NCBI GenBank assembly: GCA_937989665.1
Contig: CALKRN010000005.1
Coordinates: forward strand, 102,080-166,079
Reading direction: 5' to 3'
DNA length: 64,000 bases
From: an uncultured Desulfomicrobiaceae bacterium
Lineage (GTDB): Bacteria; Desulfobacterota; Desulfovibrionia; Desulfovibrionales; Desulfomicrobiaceae
The notes beneath the pieces were generated by a model. That model did no database searches. It was not told the DNA's origin and worked only from the letters and a program-made list of their open reading frames with translations. The position numbers and the translations under genes were made by a program. Below are positions 38,436 through 47,080 of this stretch, piece by piece. Positions within the stretch are counted from its first letter, which is position 1, and each line of letters starts with the position of its first letter.

Positions 38436-38971
38436 TGAGGATGCTCGTTGGGCTCGTGCTGGGGGTACTTGTGGTTGGCGCAGGGGGAGCCTCGGCAGAA
38501 CCCATCGCCGCGGGGAAATCTCTCGCCAGTATCCGCTTTACCGCTCCGCCCCTGCCGGAGGATGCAGCTGCCCTGGGGGTGAAGCCGAGGGGGACATTCA
38601 CCGTCAAGGATTTGGGCGCTGAAGTGATCCTCGTGGAGGTTATCGGGATCTATTGCCCCCAATGCCACAAGCAGGCGCCAGGATACAATTCGCTCTATGG
38701 TCGTCTGGGAAAGGGCAAGATCAAAGGCCGAGTGGCCATGTTTGCTGTGGCAGCCGGGGGCAGTGACGCTGAAGTTGGTCAGGCGCGGGAAACCATGTAC
38801 CGTTTCCCTGTTATAAGCGATCCAACGTATGCGGTGCATAAAGCCCTGGGCGAGCCGCTGACCCCGTACACTATCCTCTGCCGCGCTGATGGGACGATTG
38901 TGTGGACCCATCTGGGGGTCATCGAAGATATCGACGGTCTGTTTGCTCGCATCCGCAGCCTGCTCCCATAG
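38432..38971 (+). CDS. Secreted thioredoxin-fold (TlpA/redoxin-like) protein
   Basis: A 179-residue protein with a Sec signal peptide (cleavage near GGASA-EP, about residue 22). The redox motif is Cys75-Pro-Gln-Cys78 in GIYCPQCHKQAPGYN. A typical ISDPTYAVHKALG and YTILCRADGTIVWTHLG follow. It should act as a periplasmic thiol-disulfide oxidoreductase. It is coupled (ATGA) to the receiver-STAS gene and lies two genes before a MauE-like membrane protein, a pairing that recalls MauD-MauE. The target is unknown. Confidence 0.88.
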   Translation: MMRMLVGLVLGVLVVGAGGASAEPIAAGKSLASIRFTAPPLPEDAAALGVKPRGTFTVKDLGAEVILVEVIGIYCPQCHKQAPGYNSLYGRLGKGKIKGRVAMFAVAAGGSDAEVGQARETMYRFPVISDPTYAVHKALGEPLTPYTILCRADGTIVWTHLGVIEDIDGLFARIRSLLP

Positions 38972-38977
38972 CCTCCG

Positions 38978-40561
38978 ATGATGGACACTGCGTGTTCTCC
39001 GCTGCGCCAAGACCTGGATCGCGCCACATTCCATCTCGAAGTGCTGCGCGAGGTGGCGGCCCTTATCACGGCAAGCCGCAAACCCCGCGCTATTCTCGAA
39101 TCTGTCCTGCTTTCGGCCATGGGGGGCGTGGGGGCGGCCAGTGGTTGTGCGGCCTTGGTCCATGGGGATGCGGTGCAGGATTGTCTGTGCAAGGGGGAGG
39201 CGTGTGATACCGGTGCCTTGTCGGCGAGTCTGGTGGCGCCGGTGGTGGCCGCCATTGAGCAGGCCGCGCATCCCATCCTCTTCGATGCCCAAACGCTGGT
39301 GGGTTGGCCCTGGCGGGTTGCTGTAGCCTTAGGGGTCACGGTGGATGCGGAGCGGGTAGCGTTGCTTGTCCTTGGTCCGCAGGTAGCTGGAGACCTTTAT
39401 GATGAGGAGGACCTCCGTTTTCTCCACACCTTAGGCATACTCCTCCAGGTAAGCCTCCGTTTTGCTATGGCGCATATGCGGGAAGAACTCCTTACTGCGC
39501 AGCTGCTGCGCCGCACCGAGGAGCTGGACCGGCAGGTCTTTCACTTGCGGGCCGGTCGCGAACTGGCCCTTGAGCTGGGACAAGGTCGGAATCTTGCCAC
39601 GACCCTCGCCCGAGCTATGCCCGTCATCTTGGGCCATTTTGCCTTGGCCAGTGGTTTATTGGTGCTCCTTGATCGCCCTTCGGGTCAGGTGTGGGTAGAG
39701 CGCCGGGAGAGCTCCTGGCAGGGGGATCGCCGCACGGCAGACCAACTCCTGTTTGCCTGCCTGTCGCGTTGCCCCACCAAGCAGGTGCCGCCACTCCATG
39801 TGGAGGCTTTGGACCTGGAGCACGATGCGGATTTGGGAGTGGGCTTTACGCCGCGTCATGGGTTTTTCTTTCAGGTGCGGGAGGGGCTTTTTGGGGTCGC
39901 GCTTTTGGGGGCACCGCTGCGCGAAGGCGGCCCGAGCGACCATTCCGCGCTCCTCGCCGCCATCCAGCAATTGGTGCTGCACCTCCACGGCGCCGATGCC
40001 TTTGCCACAATAGTTGCCCTTAATAAGGACCTCGAGGAACGCAACCAATCCCTGCAGCGCACCGTGGATGCACTCACCCAGGCCCAGGGCCGGATTGCCA
40101 AGCTAGAGTCACGGGTGCGCCAGGTCCTTGGGGCCGTGGAGGACAAAACCTGGCAGGTAACCCGAGCTCGACTTGTAGATTTTATCGCCCTCGTGCTGCT
40201 GAGCGCTGTACTTGGGCTTGCTTTCAATGCCCAAAATCCCCAGGGGGTGGACCTCCTGCCGCCGTACCTGCCAGCTCGCGTCCAGGTAACAGGGAGCATA
40301 CCTCAGGACGCCATCGTCGTCGATGCTCGGCCTAAAGAGTACTATGATCGGGAACACCTCCTTGGCGCCGTTAACCTGCCGCCGCAGTTTTTCGACTTCG
40401 TCTACCCTATGCTCCTGGGCAGCGAAGACCCCGAGCGTCCGGTGGCCGTCTATGGCCGGACCTGGAGTCGGCGCTATGATGTCGAAACCGCTCGCCTCCT
40501 TCTGGATCGAGGCCATGAAACTGTGGTGATCGTGCACCAGAGCGCGGGGGTGCGGCCGTGA
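38978..40561 (+). CDS. GAF-domain, membrane-anchored rhodanese-like protein
   Basis: A 527-residue protein with an unusual layout: a GAF-like region (about 20-160), a second GAF-like region (about 175-350), a coiled coil (365-392), one membrane helix (about 400-418) and a C-terminal rhodanese fold (430-520, starting DAIVVDARPKEYYDREHLLGAVNLPP). The rhodanese active-site loop reads VYGRTWSRR, with Gly where sulphur transferases have the catalytic Cys. The GAF part should lie in the cytoplasm and the rhodanese part outside. Likely a sensor or scaffold rather than an enzyme. Its TGA overlaps the next GTG. No matching named family is known to me. Confidence 0.75.
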   Translation: MMDTACSPLRQDLDRATFHLEVLREVAALITASRKPRAILESVLLSAMGGVGAASGCAALVHGDAVQDCLCKGEACDTGALSASLVAPVVAAIEQAAHPILFDAQTLVGWPWRVAVALGVTVDAERVALLVLGPQVAGDLYDEEDLRFLHTLGILLQVSLRFAMAHMREELLTAQLLRRTEELDRQVFHLRAGRELALELGQGRNLATTLARAMPVILGHFALASGLLVLLDRPSGQVWVERRESSWQGDRRTADQLLFACLSRCPTKQVPPLHVEALDLEHDADLGVGFTPRHGFFFQVREGLFGVALLGAPLREGGPSDHSALLAAIQQLVLHLHGADAFATIVALNKDLEERNQSLQRTVDALTQAQGRIAKLESRVRQVLGAVEDKTWQVTRARLVDFIALVLLSAVLGLAFNAQNPQGVDLLPPYLPARVQVTGSIPQDAIVVDARPKEYYDREHLLGAVNLPPQFFDFVYPMLLGSEDPERPVAVYGRTWSRRYDVETARLLLDRGHETVVIVHQSAGVRP

Positions 40562-41034
40562 GTTCCTGGCGTTCTTGGGGGGGGCATGCCTGGATTGCCC
40601 TTGGATTTCGCTTTTATCTTGGCGGGCTCTTTGTGCTTGCCAGTCTCCACAAGATCCAATTCCCTGCCGCCTTTGCCGATGCCGTGGTGGCTTACCAGGT
40701 CGTGCCGTTTTTCCTTGTACCAGCGATGGCAGTCGTGCTGCCGTGGCTTGAGCTCCTCTCTGGCCTCTGTCTTGTGCTCGGTGTTCGCGCCAAGGCCGCG
40801 GCCTGGACCGTGGCTGCGTTGTTGGCCTTGTTTGTCCTGGCCGTGGTTTCGGTCCTGCTGCGCGACCTCCCTGTGAGCTGTGGTTGTTTTGCGGCTACCG
40901 GAGAACCGGCTACCTGGTGGACCGTGGCCCGTGACTTGGCGTGGTTGGGGATGGCCTTGTATGTTATCGCTTATGACCGCTATCTCCATTTGGAGCGCCT
41001 GCTGCTCGTCTCTCCCAAGGAGTTGGATCAATGA
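40558..41034 (+). CDS. DoxX/MauE-like membrane protein
   Basis: A 158-residue protein with four predicted helices. It begins GFRFYLGGLFVLASLHKI, the DoxX/MauE-like first helix, and has VSCGCF with Cys108 and Cys110 before the last helix, a position and motif seen in MauE proteins. MauE and its thioredoxin-like partner MauD help form disulfides in methylamine dehydrogenase; here a TlpA-like protein is two genes upstream. GTG start, overlapping the previous TGA (GTGA), and coupled by ATGA to the following gene. Substrate protein unknown. Confidence 0.85.
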   Translation: MSSWRSWGGHAWIALGFRFYLGGLFVLASLHKIQFPAAFADAVVAYQVVPFFLVPAMAVVLPWLELLSGLCLVLGVRAKAAAWTVAALLALFVLAVVSVLLRDLPVSCGCFAATGEPATWWTVARDLAWLGMALYVIAYDRYLHLERLLLVSPKELDQ

Positions 41035-41336
41035 AGATACTCGTGGCGCTGGGTCTTTTGGTCCTGGTGAGCTGCTCGGGCCGATCGGAGATGGTTGGCC
41101 GCTATGAGGCCATCTCCTCCCGCGGCGAGGAGACGGTGCGCGTGGTCATGACCTTGGCTGCCGATGGCACGGGCAAGTGGCTTGTCGCCACGGAGGAGAC
41201 GGTCTTCTCCTGGTCCGTAGAGGGCGATCACCTGCGCATCTACACCCGACTCGGAGGGGTGGTGGAAGGGCGGGTACAGGGCACAACGGTCCATCTCGAC
41301 GTCCCCGGCTGGGGGGTGCTTGAATTTCGGCGTTAA
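41031..41336 (+). CDS. Small lipoprotein of unknown function
   Basis: A 101-residue protein with a lipoprotein signal (LVLVSC, Cys15). The mature part looks like a small beta-sheet domain (GRYEAISSRGEETVRVVMTL region; GKWLVATEETVFSW). I do not recognise a family. The ATG overlaps the preceding TGA, so it is the last gene of the coupled sensory/redox group. No clear terminator follows; instead two related 37-bp repeats begin 13 bases after the stop. Confidence 0.75.
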   Translation: MKILVALGLLVLVSCSGRSEMVGRYEAISSRGEETVRVVMTLAADGTGKWLVATEETVFSWSVEGDHLRIYTRLGGVVEGRVQGTTVHLDVPGWGVLEFRR

Positions 41337-41348
41337 TTCCGTTCCGGC

Positions 41349-41457
41349 CTGTGTCATGATCTCTCGTTTTGTCGCCGAGGGCGCGGGGCCTTCGGTGGTT
41401 GCCTATCTGGACATAAGCGACTGTGTCATGATTTCATGGTTGTCGCCGAGGCGCGTG
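41349..41457. repeat. Pair of imperfect direct repeats about 37 bp long, 72 bp apart
   Basis: Both copies (41349-41386 and 41421-41457) begin CTGTGTCATGAT and share GTCGCCGAGG further in. They lie in the gap between the sensory operon and the BFD-like gene. Part of the first copy also resembles 45425-45460 in another gap. Nothing else is seen from 41458 to 41673. Confidence 0.7.
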
Positions 41458-41673
41458 GCTTTTGGCGCTGCTTTCGGCCGGAGCCGGTTGGTCATTGCTG
41501 TACTCCGGCGCTGTGCGAAAGACACCTTCTCCCTTCAGGACCTCGTACGCGGCCCAACCGCGCAAGAGGATAAAGCGCGACCCGGCGTGCGACAGATGGG
41601 GTGAGGTGGCGCGCGTCGTTGGTTCTGCCCCAGTCGAGGGGCGTCTTTGTCCGCAAGCGTCTGCTGGCTGGCC

Positions 41674-41913
41674 CTATCGCTGTAAAGGGGCAGAGGGGAG
41701 GTCTGGTTTGTGGAGGGCGCGGGCCACTATTCGACGGACATCACCCAGGCAGCAGCGGCCTTGGGGATGGGTCTTGGCGCAGCGGCAACCGCTCGTCGCT
41801 TTGGCCTGAAGGATACGTTCAAGGATGGTGCTGCGGCCATGGGCTTGGACGTCCTCGAGGATGTCGGCCTCAGTGTAGCCATGACAAAAACAGATGGTGG
41901 CGCTGGATGCCAT
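41674..41913 (-). CDS. BFD-like [2Fe-2S]-binding protein
   Basis: A 79-residue protein with the bacterioferritin-associated ferredoxin type fold: Cys8-X-Cys10 in ICFCHGYTEADI near the start, and Cys43-X-Cys45 then Cys54-Cys55 towards the end. Residues 13-38 form the usual helical part. Such proteins carry one [2Fe-2S] cluster and take part in iron or electron transfer; no bacterioferritin gene is nearby. CGGAG lies 8 bases before the ATG. It is a lone minus-strand gene between two plus-strand operons. Confidence 0.8.
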   Translation of the reverse strand: MASSATICFCHGYTEADILEDVQAHGRSTILERILQAKATSGCRCAKTHPQGRCCLGDVRRIVARALHKPDLPSAPLQR

Positions 41914-42072
41914 GGATGGTCTCCGTAGTTTCAGATTACAAGCTGCTTAAAATTCGCTGCATCTGGATGACAACCGTGAAAAATACTCCTTATTTTCTCC
42001 TGCAAGGTTCCGTGTTGTCGGGTGGGCGAAGAAGGGCATTATGTCTTTTTTCCGAAACTAAGGAGGATGACC

Positions 42073-42948
42073 ATGGCAGCAGACGTGTTGGGTGACGGGT
42101 TGGCTCGGATGCTCAAGGGAGGGGTGATCATGGATGTGGTCAGCCCGGAACAGGCCGTTGTGGCAGAGCGGGCCGGGGCGTGTGCGGTTATGGCCTTGGA
42201 GCGGGTTCCTGCAGACATTCGGGCGCAGGGAGGGGTGGCGCGTATGTCTGATCCCGGACTCATCCGGGAAATCATGGCTGCGGTGACCATTCCGGTCATG
42301 GCCAAGTGCCGGATTGGTCATTTTGTGGAGGCGCGTATCCTCGAGGCCGTGGGGGTGGACTACATCGACGAAAGCGAGGTGCTGACCCCGGCAGACGAAG
42401 TGCACCATATCCATAAGCGGGACTTTCGGGTTCCGTTTGTCTGTGGATGCCGGGACCTCGGAGAGGCGTTGCGCCGAGTTGCAGAAGGGGCGGCTATGAT
42501 CCGTACCAAAGGCGAGGCCGGCACTGGCGACGTTTCCGAGGCCGTGCGCCATGCCCGGCAGGTGCAGGGGGCCATCCGACGTCTGACGGCAATGGCTGAA
42601 GATGAAGTGGCGGCCTATGCCAAGGAAATCCGTGCGCCGCTCTCCTTGGTCTGGAAGACGCGTGAGTTGGGGCGGCTACCGGTGGTGCATTTTGCTGCTG
42701 GCGGTATCGCCACCCCGGCGGATGCGGCCCTTATGATGCATCTGGGCATGGATGGGGTGTTTGTGGGCTCGGGCATCTTCAAGAGTGCCGACCCAGAGGC
42801 CCGGGCCCGGGCCATCGTCCTCGCGGTCACCCACTATGCGGATTTTGCCAAGCTGGCGGAGGTCAGCACTGGCCTTGGCGAGGCCATGAGCGGGATCGCC
42901 GCCCGGGATCTCGCTGACGTGGCCCGTTTGGCTGGAAGGGGCTGGTGA
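42073..42948 (+). CDS. pdxS: Pyridoxal 5'-phosphate synthase subunit PdxS
   Basis: A 291-residue TIM-barrel lyase of the R5P-dependent vitamin B6 pathway. Motifs: [37 protein letters not shown] region near residue 10, the catalytic Lys in [26 protein letters not shown], and [10 protein letters not shown] with the second Lys. It makes PLP from ribose 5-phosphate, glyceraldehyde 3-phosphate and ammonia from PdxT. Start 42073 follows AAGGAGG by 6 bases; an ATG at 42067 touches the SD. Its TGA overlaps the pdxT start. Confidence 0.97.
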   Translation: MAADVLGDGLARMLKGGVIMDVVSPEQAVVAERAGACAVMALERVPADIRAQGGVARMSDPGLIREIMAAVTIPVMAKCRIGHFVEARILEAVGVDYIDESEVLTPADEVHHIHKRDFRVPFVCGCRDLGEALRRVAEGAAMIRTKGEAGTGDVSEAVRHARQVQGAIRRLTAMAEDEVAAYAKEIRAPLSLVWKTRELGRLPVVHFAAGGIATPADAALMMHLGMDGVFVGSGIFKSADPEARARAIVLAVTHYADFAKLAEVSTGLGEAMSGIAARDLADVARLAGRGW

Positions 42949-43502
42949 TGGTGGTGGGGGTGCTTGCCCTCCAGGGGGGCTTTGCGGAGCACGAGAGTGT
43001 CTTGGCGCGGTTGGGTGTGGCCAGCCGTCAGGTACGCACGCCGCAAGACCTGTCCGGGCTTGCGGGCCTTATTCTGCCTGGGGGCGAGAGTACGACCATC
43101 GGCATTGTGGCCGAGGCAAACGGTCTGCTTGCACCGCTTCGGGATTTTGCGATGGCGCATCCTGTCTGGGGGGTGTGTGCGGGGGTGGTCTTTCTGGCCC
43201 GCGCTGTTGGCCGTCTTCAGCCGACCCTCGGCGTCCTTGACCTGGAAGTGGCCCGCAATGCCTATGGCCGGCAGCGGGAGAGCTTTACGGCCCAGGTGGA
43301 GGTGGCCGGTCTTGGGGCATTTCCTGGGGTCTTCATCCGTGCCCCGCGTTTGGTGGCCTGGGGGTCGGCGGTGGAGCCGATGGCCTGGCACGAGGACGAG
43401 GTCGTGGGGGTGCGCCAAGGGCACATTCTGGCCACGGCCTTCCATCCGGAGCTGACCGCCGATATCCGTCTCCACGCCCAATTTGTGGCCTGGTGCCATT
43501 GA
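42945..43502 (+). CDS. pdxT: Pyridoxal 5'-phosphate synthase glutaminase subunit PdxT
   Basis: A 185-residue class I glutamine amidotransferase that supplies ammonia to Pdx[22 protein letters not shown] opens the protein; LPGGESTT is the oxyanion strand; the nucleophile Cys lies in GVCAG (usually GTCAG); the catalytic His-Glu pair is in AFHPEL. It may start at GTG 42945 or ATG 42948, both overlapping the pdxS stop, so translation is coupled. Confidence 0.95.
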   Translation: MMVVGVLALQGGFAEHESVLARLGVASRQVRTPQDLSGLAGLILPGGESTTIGIVAEANGLLAPLRDFAMAHPVWGVCAGVVFLARAVGRLQPTLGVLDLEVARNAYGRQRESFTAQVEVAGLGAFPGVFIRAPRLVAWGSAVEPMAWHEDEVVGVRQGHILATAFHPELTADIRLHAQFVAWCH

Positions 43503-43562
43503 CAGCTTCGTGCGCCTGGCGCACTTCCGGCGCAACCGTTCGGTGTTTGCCTGGAGGTGCTC

Positions 43563-44828
43563 ATGTCCTTGGTTATCCGCGGCGCCTTGCTCCCGGAAGG
43601 AAAGCGGGATGTGCGTATCGACGATGGTCAGTTTGTGGCCATCGCGCCAAGCCTTGATAGTTGTCCTGGCGAGGAGGTCCTCCCTGCTGAAGGGCTGGCC
43701 TTGCTCCCCTCGTTTGCCAACGGCCATACCCATGCGGCCATGACCTTGCTGCGCGGCTATGCCGACGACATGGAGCTCCACTCCTGGCTTTCCACCAAGA
43801 TTTGGCCGTTTGAGGCACATCTTACGGAAGAGGATGTCTACTGGGGGACAAAGCTTGCCTGTCTGGAGATGATCGCCACGGGGACCACCTTCTTCGTGGA
43901 TATGTACTGGCATGCGCGGGCCACGGTGCGGGCAGCGGTGGAAATGGGCTTGCGAGCGGCGGTGTGCGGGGCGTTTTTCGATTTTGGAGATGCGGCTCGT
44001 GCCGCGGCCATGCGCCGGCAAGTGGAGGAGCTCTATTCCCAAAGCCGTGCGGACCCAGCGCAGGTGCGCTTTGTTGTTGGCGCCCATGCCATCTATTCCG
44101 TATCCGCGGCCTCGCTCCAATGGCTCTCGGATTTTGCCCGGGACCGAGGCCTCATTCTCCATCTCCATCTCTCCGAGACGCAAAAGGAAGTGGAGGATTG
44201 CCTGCGCGCCCATGGGGAGCGGCCAGTGATCTATCTCGATCGTCTTGGCGTCCTTGGCCCGCATGTCGTTGTGGCCCACGGGGTGTGGTTCGACCCCAGG
44301 GAACGGGAGACCCTCGCGCGCCACGGGGTTGGTGTGGTGCATAATCCGGTCTCCAACCTGAAACTCGCTTCGGGCGCCATGGACTACGTGGCTTTGCGTC
44401 AGGCCGGGGTGCGGGTTGGCCTTGGCACGGATGGCTGTGCCTCGAGCAACAACCTCGATATGCGCGAGGCGATGAAGACGGCTTCGCTCCTCGCCAAGCT
44501 CGTGGCCCGGGACCCCTGTGCCCTGCCTGCTGCCGAGGCCCTCGCCTTGGCGACCCGGGAGACGGCTGCGCTCTATGGTCTTGAGATGGGGGAAATTGCT
44601 GTCGGCCGGCCTGCAGATTGTATCCTTGTGGACCTCGATTCTCCGTCGATGGTGCCGGCCCATAATCTTGTTTCCAACTGGGTTTACAGTGGCGGACAGG
44701 TCCGTTTTACCCTCTGTGGCGGTCGCATCCTCATGCGGGATGGCGTCGTGGAGGGAGCGGCAGAAATCCGTGCCCAAGCGCGGCGGTGCGTTGCCCGCCT
44801 TTGTGAGCTGGCCCAATGCACCCGGTGA
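43563..44828 (+). CDS. Amidohydrolase, 5'-methylthioadenosine/S-adenosylhomocysteine deaminase-like
   Basis: A 421-residue zinc-dependent deaminase of the TrzN/SsnA/MtaD group. Metal ligands are visible in NGHTHAAM, HLHLSETQKE, VVAHGVWF and GTDGCASSNN; the segment HNPVSNLKLASG is typical. Family members deaminate MTA, SAH or adenosine, or other N-heterocycles, so the assignment to nucleosides is by resemblance. ATG 43563 follows GGAGG by 5 bases. It overlaps the cobO-type gene by 13 bases. If it acts on MTA/SAH it fits the radical-SAM and SAM-using enzymes nearby. Confidence 0.85.
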   Translation: MSLVIRGALLPEGKRDVRIDDGQFVAIAPSLDSCPGEEVLPAEGLALLPSFANGHTHAAMTLLRGYADDMELHSWLSTKIWPFEAHLTEEDVYWGTKLACLEMIATGTTFFVDMYWHARATVRAAVEMGLRAAVCGAFFDFGDAARAAAMRRQVEELYSQSRADPAQVRFVVGAHAIYSVSAASLQWLSDFARDRGLILHLHLSETQKEVEDCLRAHGERPVIYLDRLGVLGPHVVVAHGVWFDPRERETLARHGVGVVHNPVSNLKLASGAMDYVALRQAGVRVGLGTDGCASSNNLDMREAMKTASLLAKLVARDPCALPAAEALALATRETAALYGLEMGEIAVGRPADCILVDLDSPSMVPAHNLVSNWVYSGGQVRFTLCGGRILMRDGVVEGAAEIRAQARRCVARLCELAQCTR

Positions 44829-45325
44829 TCCTCGTCTATACCGGGGAGGGCAAGGGCAAGACCTCGGCTTGTGTGGGTCAGGCGGTGCGCGCCTTGGGGC
44901 ATGGCATGGTTGTGGCCTTTGCCCAATTCATGAAGCGTCCGGGACAAGCCGGAGAGCAGCGCTTGCTTGCCGAACTTTTGGGAGCGCGTTTTTATGCCGG
45001 TGGCCTTGGGTTCTTGCGCCGCCACGAAGACTTTCCCCGCCACCGGGCCGCGGCCCTGACGACCTTGGCCTGGGCGCAAGACCAGGTTGCTGCCGGCTGC
45101 CAGATGCTCCTCCTTGATGAGGTCCTCTATGCCTTGGGGTACGGGCTCCTGGAGCGAGCAGAACTAGAATCCCTACTTGCCGAAGCAGCCGCTATCCATG
45201 TGGTGCTCTCTGGTCGCGGGGCGCCCCATTGGCTCGTGGAGCGGGCCCATATTGTGACCGAAATGCGTGCCCTGCGCCACGCCTATGCGGCAGGTTTGGC
45301 CGCCCAGCCGGGCATTGAGCTGTGA
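44816..45325 (+). CDS. cobO: Cob(I)yrinic acid a,c-diamide adenosyltransferase (CobO/BtuR family)
   Basis: A 169-residue P-loop protein with TGEGKGKTSACVGQAVRALGHG near the N-terminus and the acidic motif LLLDEVLYALGYGLL. It transfers the adenosyl group of ATP to cobalt of corrinoids. Length is typical, though it lacks the first 20 or so residues of longer CobO forms. It overlaps the amidohydrolase gene by 13 bases. cobS lies about 10 kb away on the other strand. Confidence 0.92.
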   Translation: MHPVILVYTGEGKGKTSACVGQAVRALGHGMVVAFAQFMKRPGQAGEQRLLAELLGARFYAGGLGFLRRHEDFPRHRAAALTTLAWAQDQVAAGCQMLLLDEVLYALGYGLLERAELESLLAEAAAIHVVLSGRGAPHWLVERAHIVTEMRALRHAYAAGLAAQPGIEL

Positions 45326-45681
45326 CCCGTCGTGGTCGCGCTACCACCCTCCCCTCGTTGAGAAAGGGGTAAGCAGCACTGCGGGGCCGTGGTGTTTTCG
45401 TCGAGGGAGATGGCGTCTGGTACGGCTCTCTCCTCGTTTGTCGTTCGGAATTGGCCTTCGGCCCCTGAACAAACATGGCGATGTCTCTACGCCCTCAGGG
45501 ATTTTTCCCTGTCGGAGACCGTCTCTCCCAGGCTACGTCGAGAACGAGGACCGCTGTTCCTCCGCCGACGATTTTTTCCTGTCGGTAGCGACTAAGCTCC
45601 GGGGCTTCCAGGGATCCAAGGAACAGGGGCCAATTCTCGGATTCGCCCGACGACCGTCTCTCTCCAAAGCTCCGGGGGCGT
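45326..45681. repeat. Non-coding gap with a degenerate 70-bp repeat
   Basis: No gene is supported in this 356-base gap between the cobO-type gene and amrS (convergent). Related segments begin at 45500, 45570 and 45640, exactly 70 bp apart; the first two share GATTTTT...CCTGTCGG and the third is more diverged. CTCTCTCC..GTTTGTCG at about 45425 resembles the repeat at 41358. No T-tailed terminator hairpin was found. Confidence 0.6.
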
Positions 45682-46695
45682 TCACCGTGAGGGACGCGCT
45701 GCCTTCAAGATGACCTGGCCGCAGTGGCGGCAGGAATTGTTGCGCAGGTCCATCTGGGCAACGTGAAATCCCTGGCGGCGGATGACCGTTTGGCCGCAGC
45801 TGGGGCAGACAGTGTCCTCTAGGCCTTCCTGGCGTACGTTGCCCACATAGACGAAATGAAGTCCTGCAGCCTGGCCAATGGCTCGGGCCCGCAGCAAGGT
45901 GGCAAGGGGTGTGGGCGGGACATGGGGCATTTCGTGGCAGGGGTGGAAGCGGGAGACGTGCCAGGGGATATCCGGACCGAGTTCTTGGGCGATGAAGCGC
46001 GCCACGGTGGTGAGTTCGGCGTCGCTGTCATTGTGCTCTGGGATGATAAGAGTCGTGACTTCCAGATGCCAGCCCAGGCGGCGCATGGCCACGAGGTTTT
46101 TTTGAACAGTCACGAGCCGTCCGCCGCAGATGTGACGATAAAAGCGTTCGCTGCCGGCCTTGAGGTCAATATTGGCCGCTTGGATGCGTGAGGCAAGTAG
46201 CCGGAGGGCCTGAGGGCTCTGAAAACCGTTGCTCACCAGCACCGTGGCCAGGCCCAAGGGGAGAGTGGCATCGGCAGTGGCGATGACAAGTTCCAGGAAC
46301 ACCGTTGGCTCGGAGTAGGTAAAGGCCACCGAGGCACAGCCAAGCCGGCGGGCGGTATGGGCGAGTTGGGCGGGGTCGACCTCCTCGCCGTGGATGGCCC
46401 CGCGGACGCAGGAAAGGCTCCAGTTCTGGCAAAAGGCGCAGCGGAAATTGCACCCCTGGGTGCCAAGGGAGAGGGTCGTGGTGCCGGGGAGGAAATGAAA
46501 AAGCGGTTTTTTTTCGATGGGGTCCACGTGCAGGGCCGCGACGTGGTAGCCGACGAGGGAAACCAATTGGCCGCCCTGGTGGGCGCGAACGCCACAGCGG
46601 CCGCGCTCGCCCTCGGCCAGGCGGCAGAAGTGGGCACAGGCCTGGCAGAGGATGCGATGGTCGGGCTGGGGTTTGCCAAGGAGGGCAGGGCGCAT
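45682..46695 (-). CDS. amrS: AmmeMemoRadiSam system radical SAM enzyme
   Basis: A 337-residue radical SAM protein. An N-terminal Cys group (CQACAHFCRLAEGERGRCGV) precedes the cluster motif Cys82-X3-Cys86-X2-Cys89 in GCNFRCAFCQNW, followed by FTYSEPTVFLE and SNGFQ. A C-terminal zinc-finger pair CPSCGQTV/CRHCGQ closes it. This is the AmrS (PflA-like) family; its role is unsettled. The usual partner genes AmmeMemoRadiSam A and B are not adjacent. It starts 3 bases after a small secreted-protein gene, with AGGAG upstream. Confidence 0.9.
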   Translation of the reverse strand: MRPALLGKPQPDHRILCQACAHFCRLAEGERGRCGVRAHQGGQLVSLVGYHVAALHVDPIEKKPLFHFLPGTTTLSLGTQGCNFRCAFCQNWSLSCVRGAIHGEEVDPAQLAHTARRLGCASVAFTYSEPTVFLELVIATADATLPLGLATVLVSNGFQSPQALRLLASRIQAANIDLKAGSERFYRHICGGRLVTVQKNLVAMRRLGWHLEVTTLIIPEHNDSDAELTTVARFIAQELGPDIPWHVSRFHPCHEMPHVPPTPLATLLRARAIGQAAGLHFVYVGNVRQEGLEDTVCPSCGQTVIRRQGFHVAQMDLRNNSCRHCGQVILKAARPSR

Positions 46696-46698
46696 GGT

Positions 46699-47001
46699 TT
46701 ACTCCTGCGGGGCGAGCAGAAGGGGTGGTTTGGGCTCTGGGCGCTGGAGGCCGAGGTCGAGGTGGAGTTCTGGCACAAGGAGAATTGGCCGTTCCTGAGT
46801 TCGGGGCCGAGGTGTAACAAAGAGCGACTCCTCGGTGGCGTTGTTTGTAAAGCGGATCGTATCGCCGTCAAAGGCACCCATCGTTTCCGCTTGGGGTGTG
46901 CTCTCCAAGACGATGCCTTGAGTCATGGCCGGTTGTGCCATCGCCAGGGAAAGGATCAGGAAGAGGCCGACTTTACTTGAAGACAGGTGGCGCGTATACA
47001 T
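46699..47001 (-). CDS. Small secreted protein of unknown function
   Basis: A 100-residue protein with a Sec signal peptide (hydrophobic core VGLFLILSLAMA, likely cleavage after PAMTQG or nearby). The mature part of about 75 residues contains GAFDGDTIRFTNNATEESLFV and ends Pro/Leu-rich. No family recognised. AGGAGGG lies 4-5 bases before the ATG at 47001; a longer frame is rejected for that reason. It is the first gene of a pair with amrS, 3 bases apart, so both are probably one transcript, divergent from purM. Confidence 0.7.
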   Translation of the reverse strand: MYTRHLSSSKVGLFLILSLAMAQPAMTQGIVLESTPQAETMGAFDGDTIRFTNNATEESLFVTPRPRTQERPILLVPELHLDLGLQRPEPKPPLLLAPQE

Positions 47002-47080
47002 AAAACCCTCCTGAGGCGCGTTTGAGGATCGTGTCCATGACCTAGCGAGGCCGCCTGAGGAGAGCAAGAGGGAGGAAGGT

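Noticed and set aside
42834..44816. 660-codon minus-strand open frame
   Set aside because: Antisense to pdxS, pdxT and the amidohydrolase; composition (many His, Arg, Pro, Gly) is typical of shadow frames in GC-rich DNA.
41349..45681. CRISPR array or remnant at the 70-bp period repeats
   Set aside because: Repeats are too diverged, two or three copies only, no cas genes in the window, and the sequences do not match repeats I know from this group.
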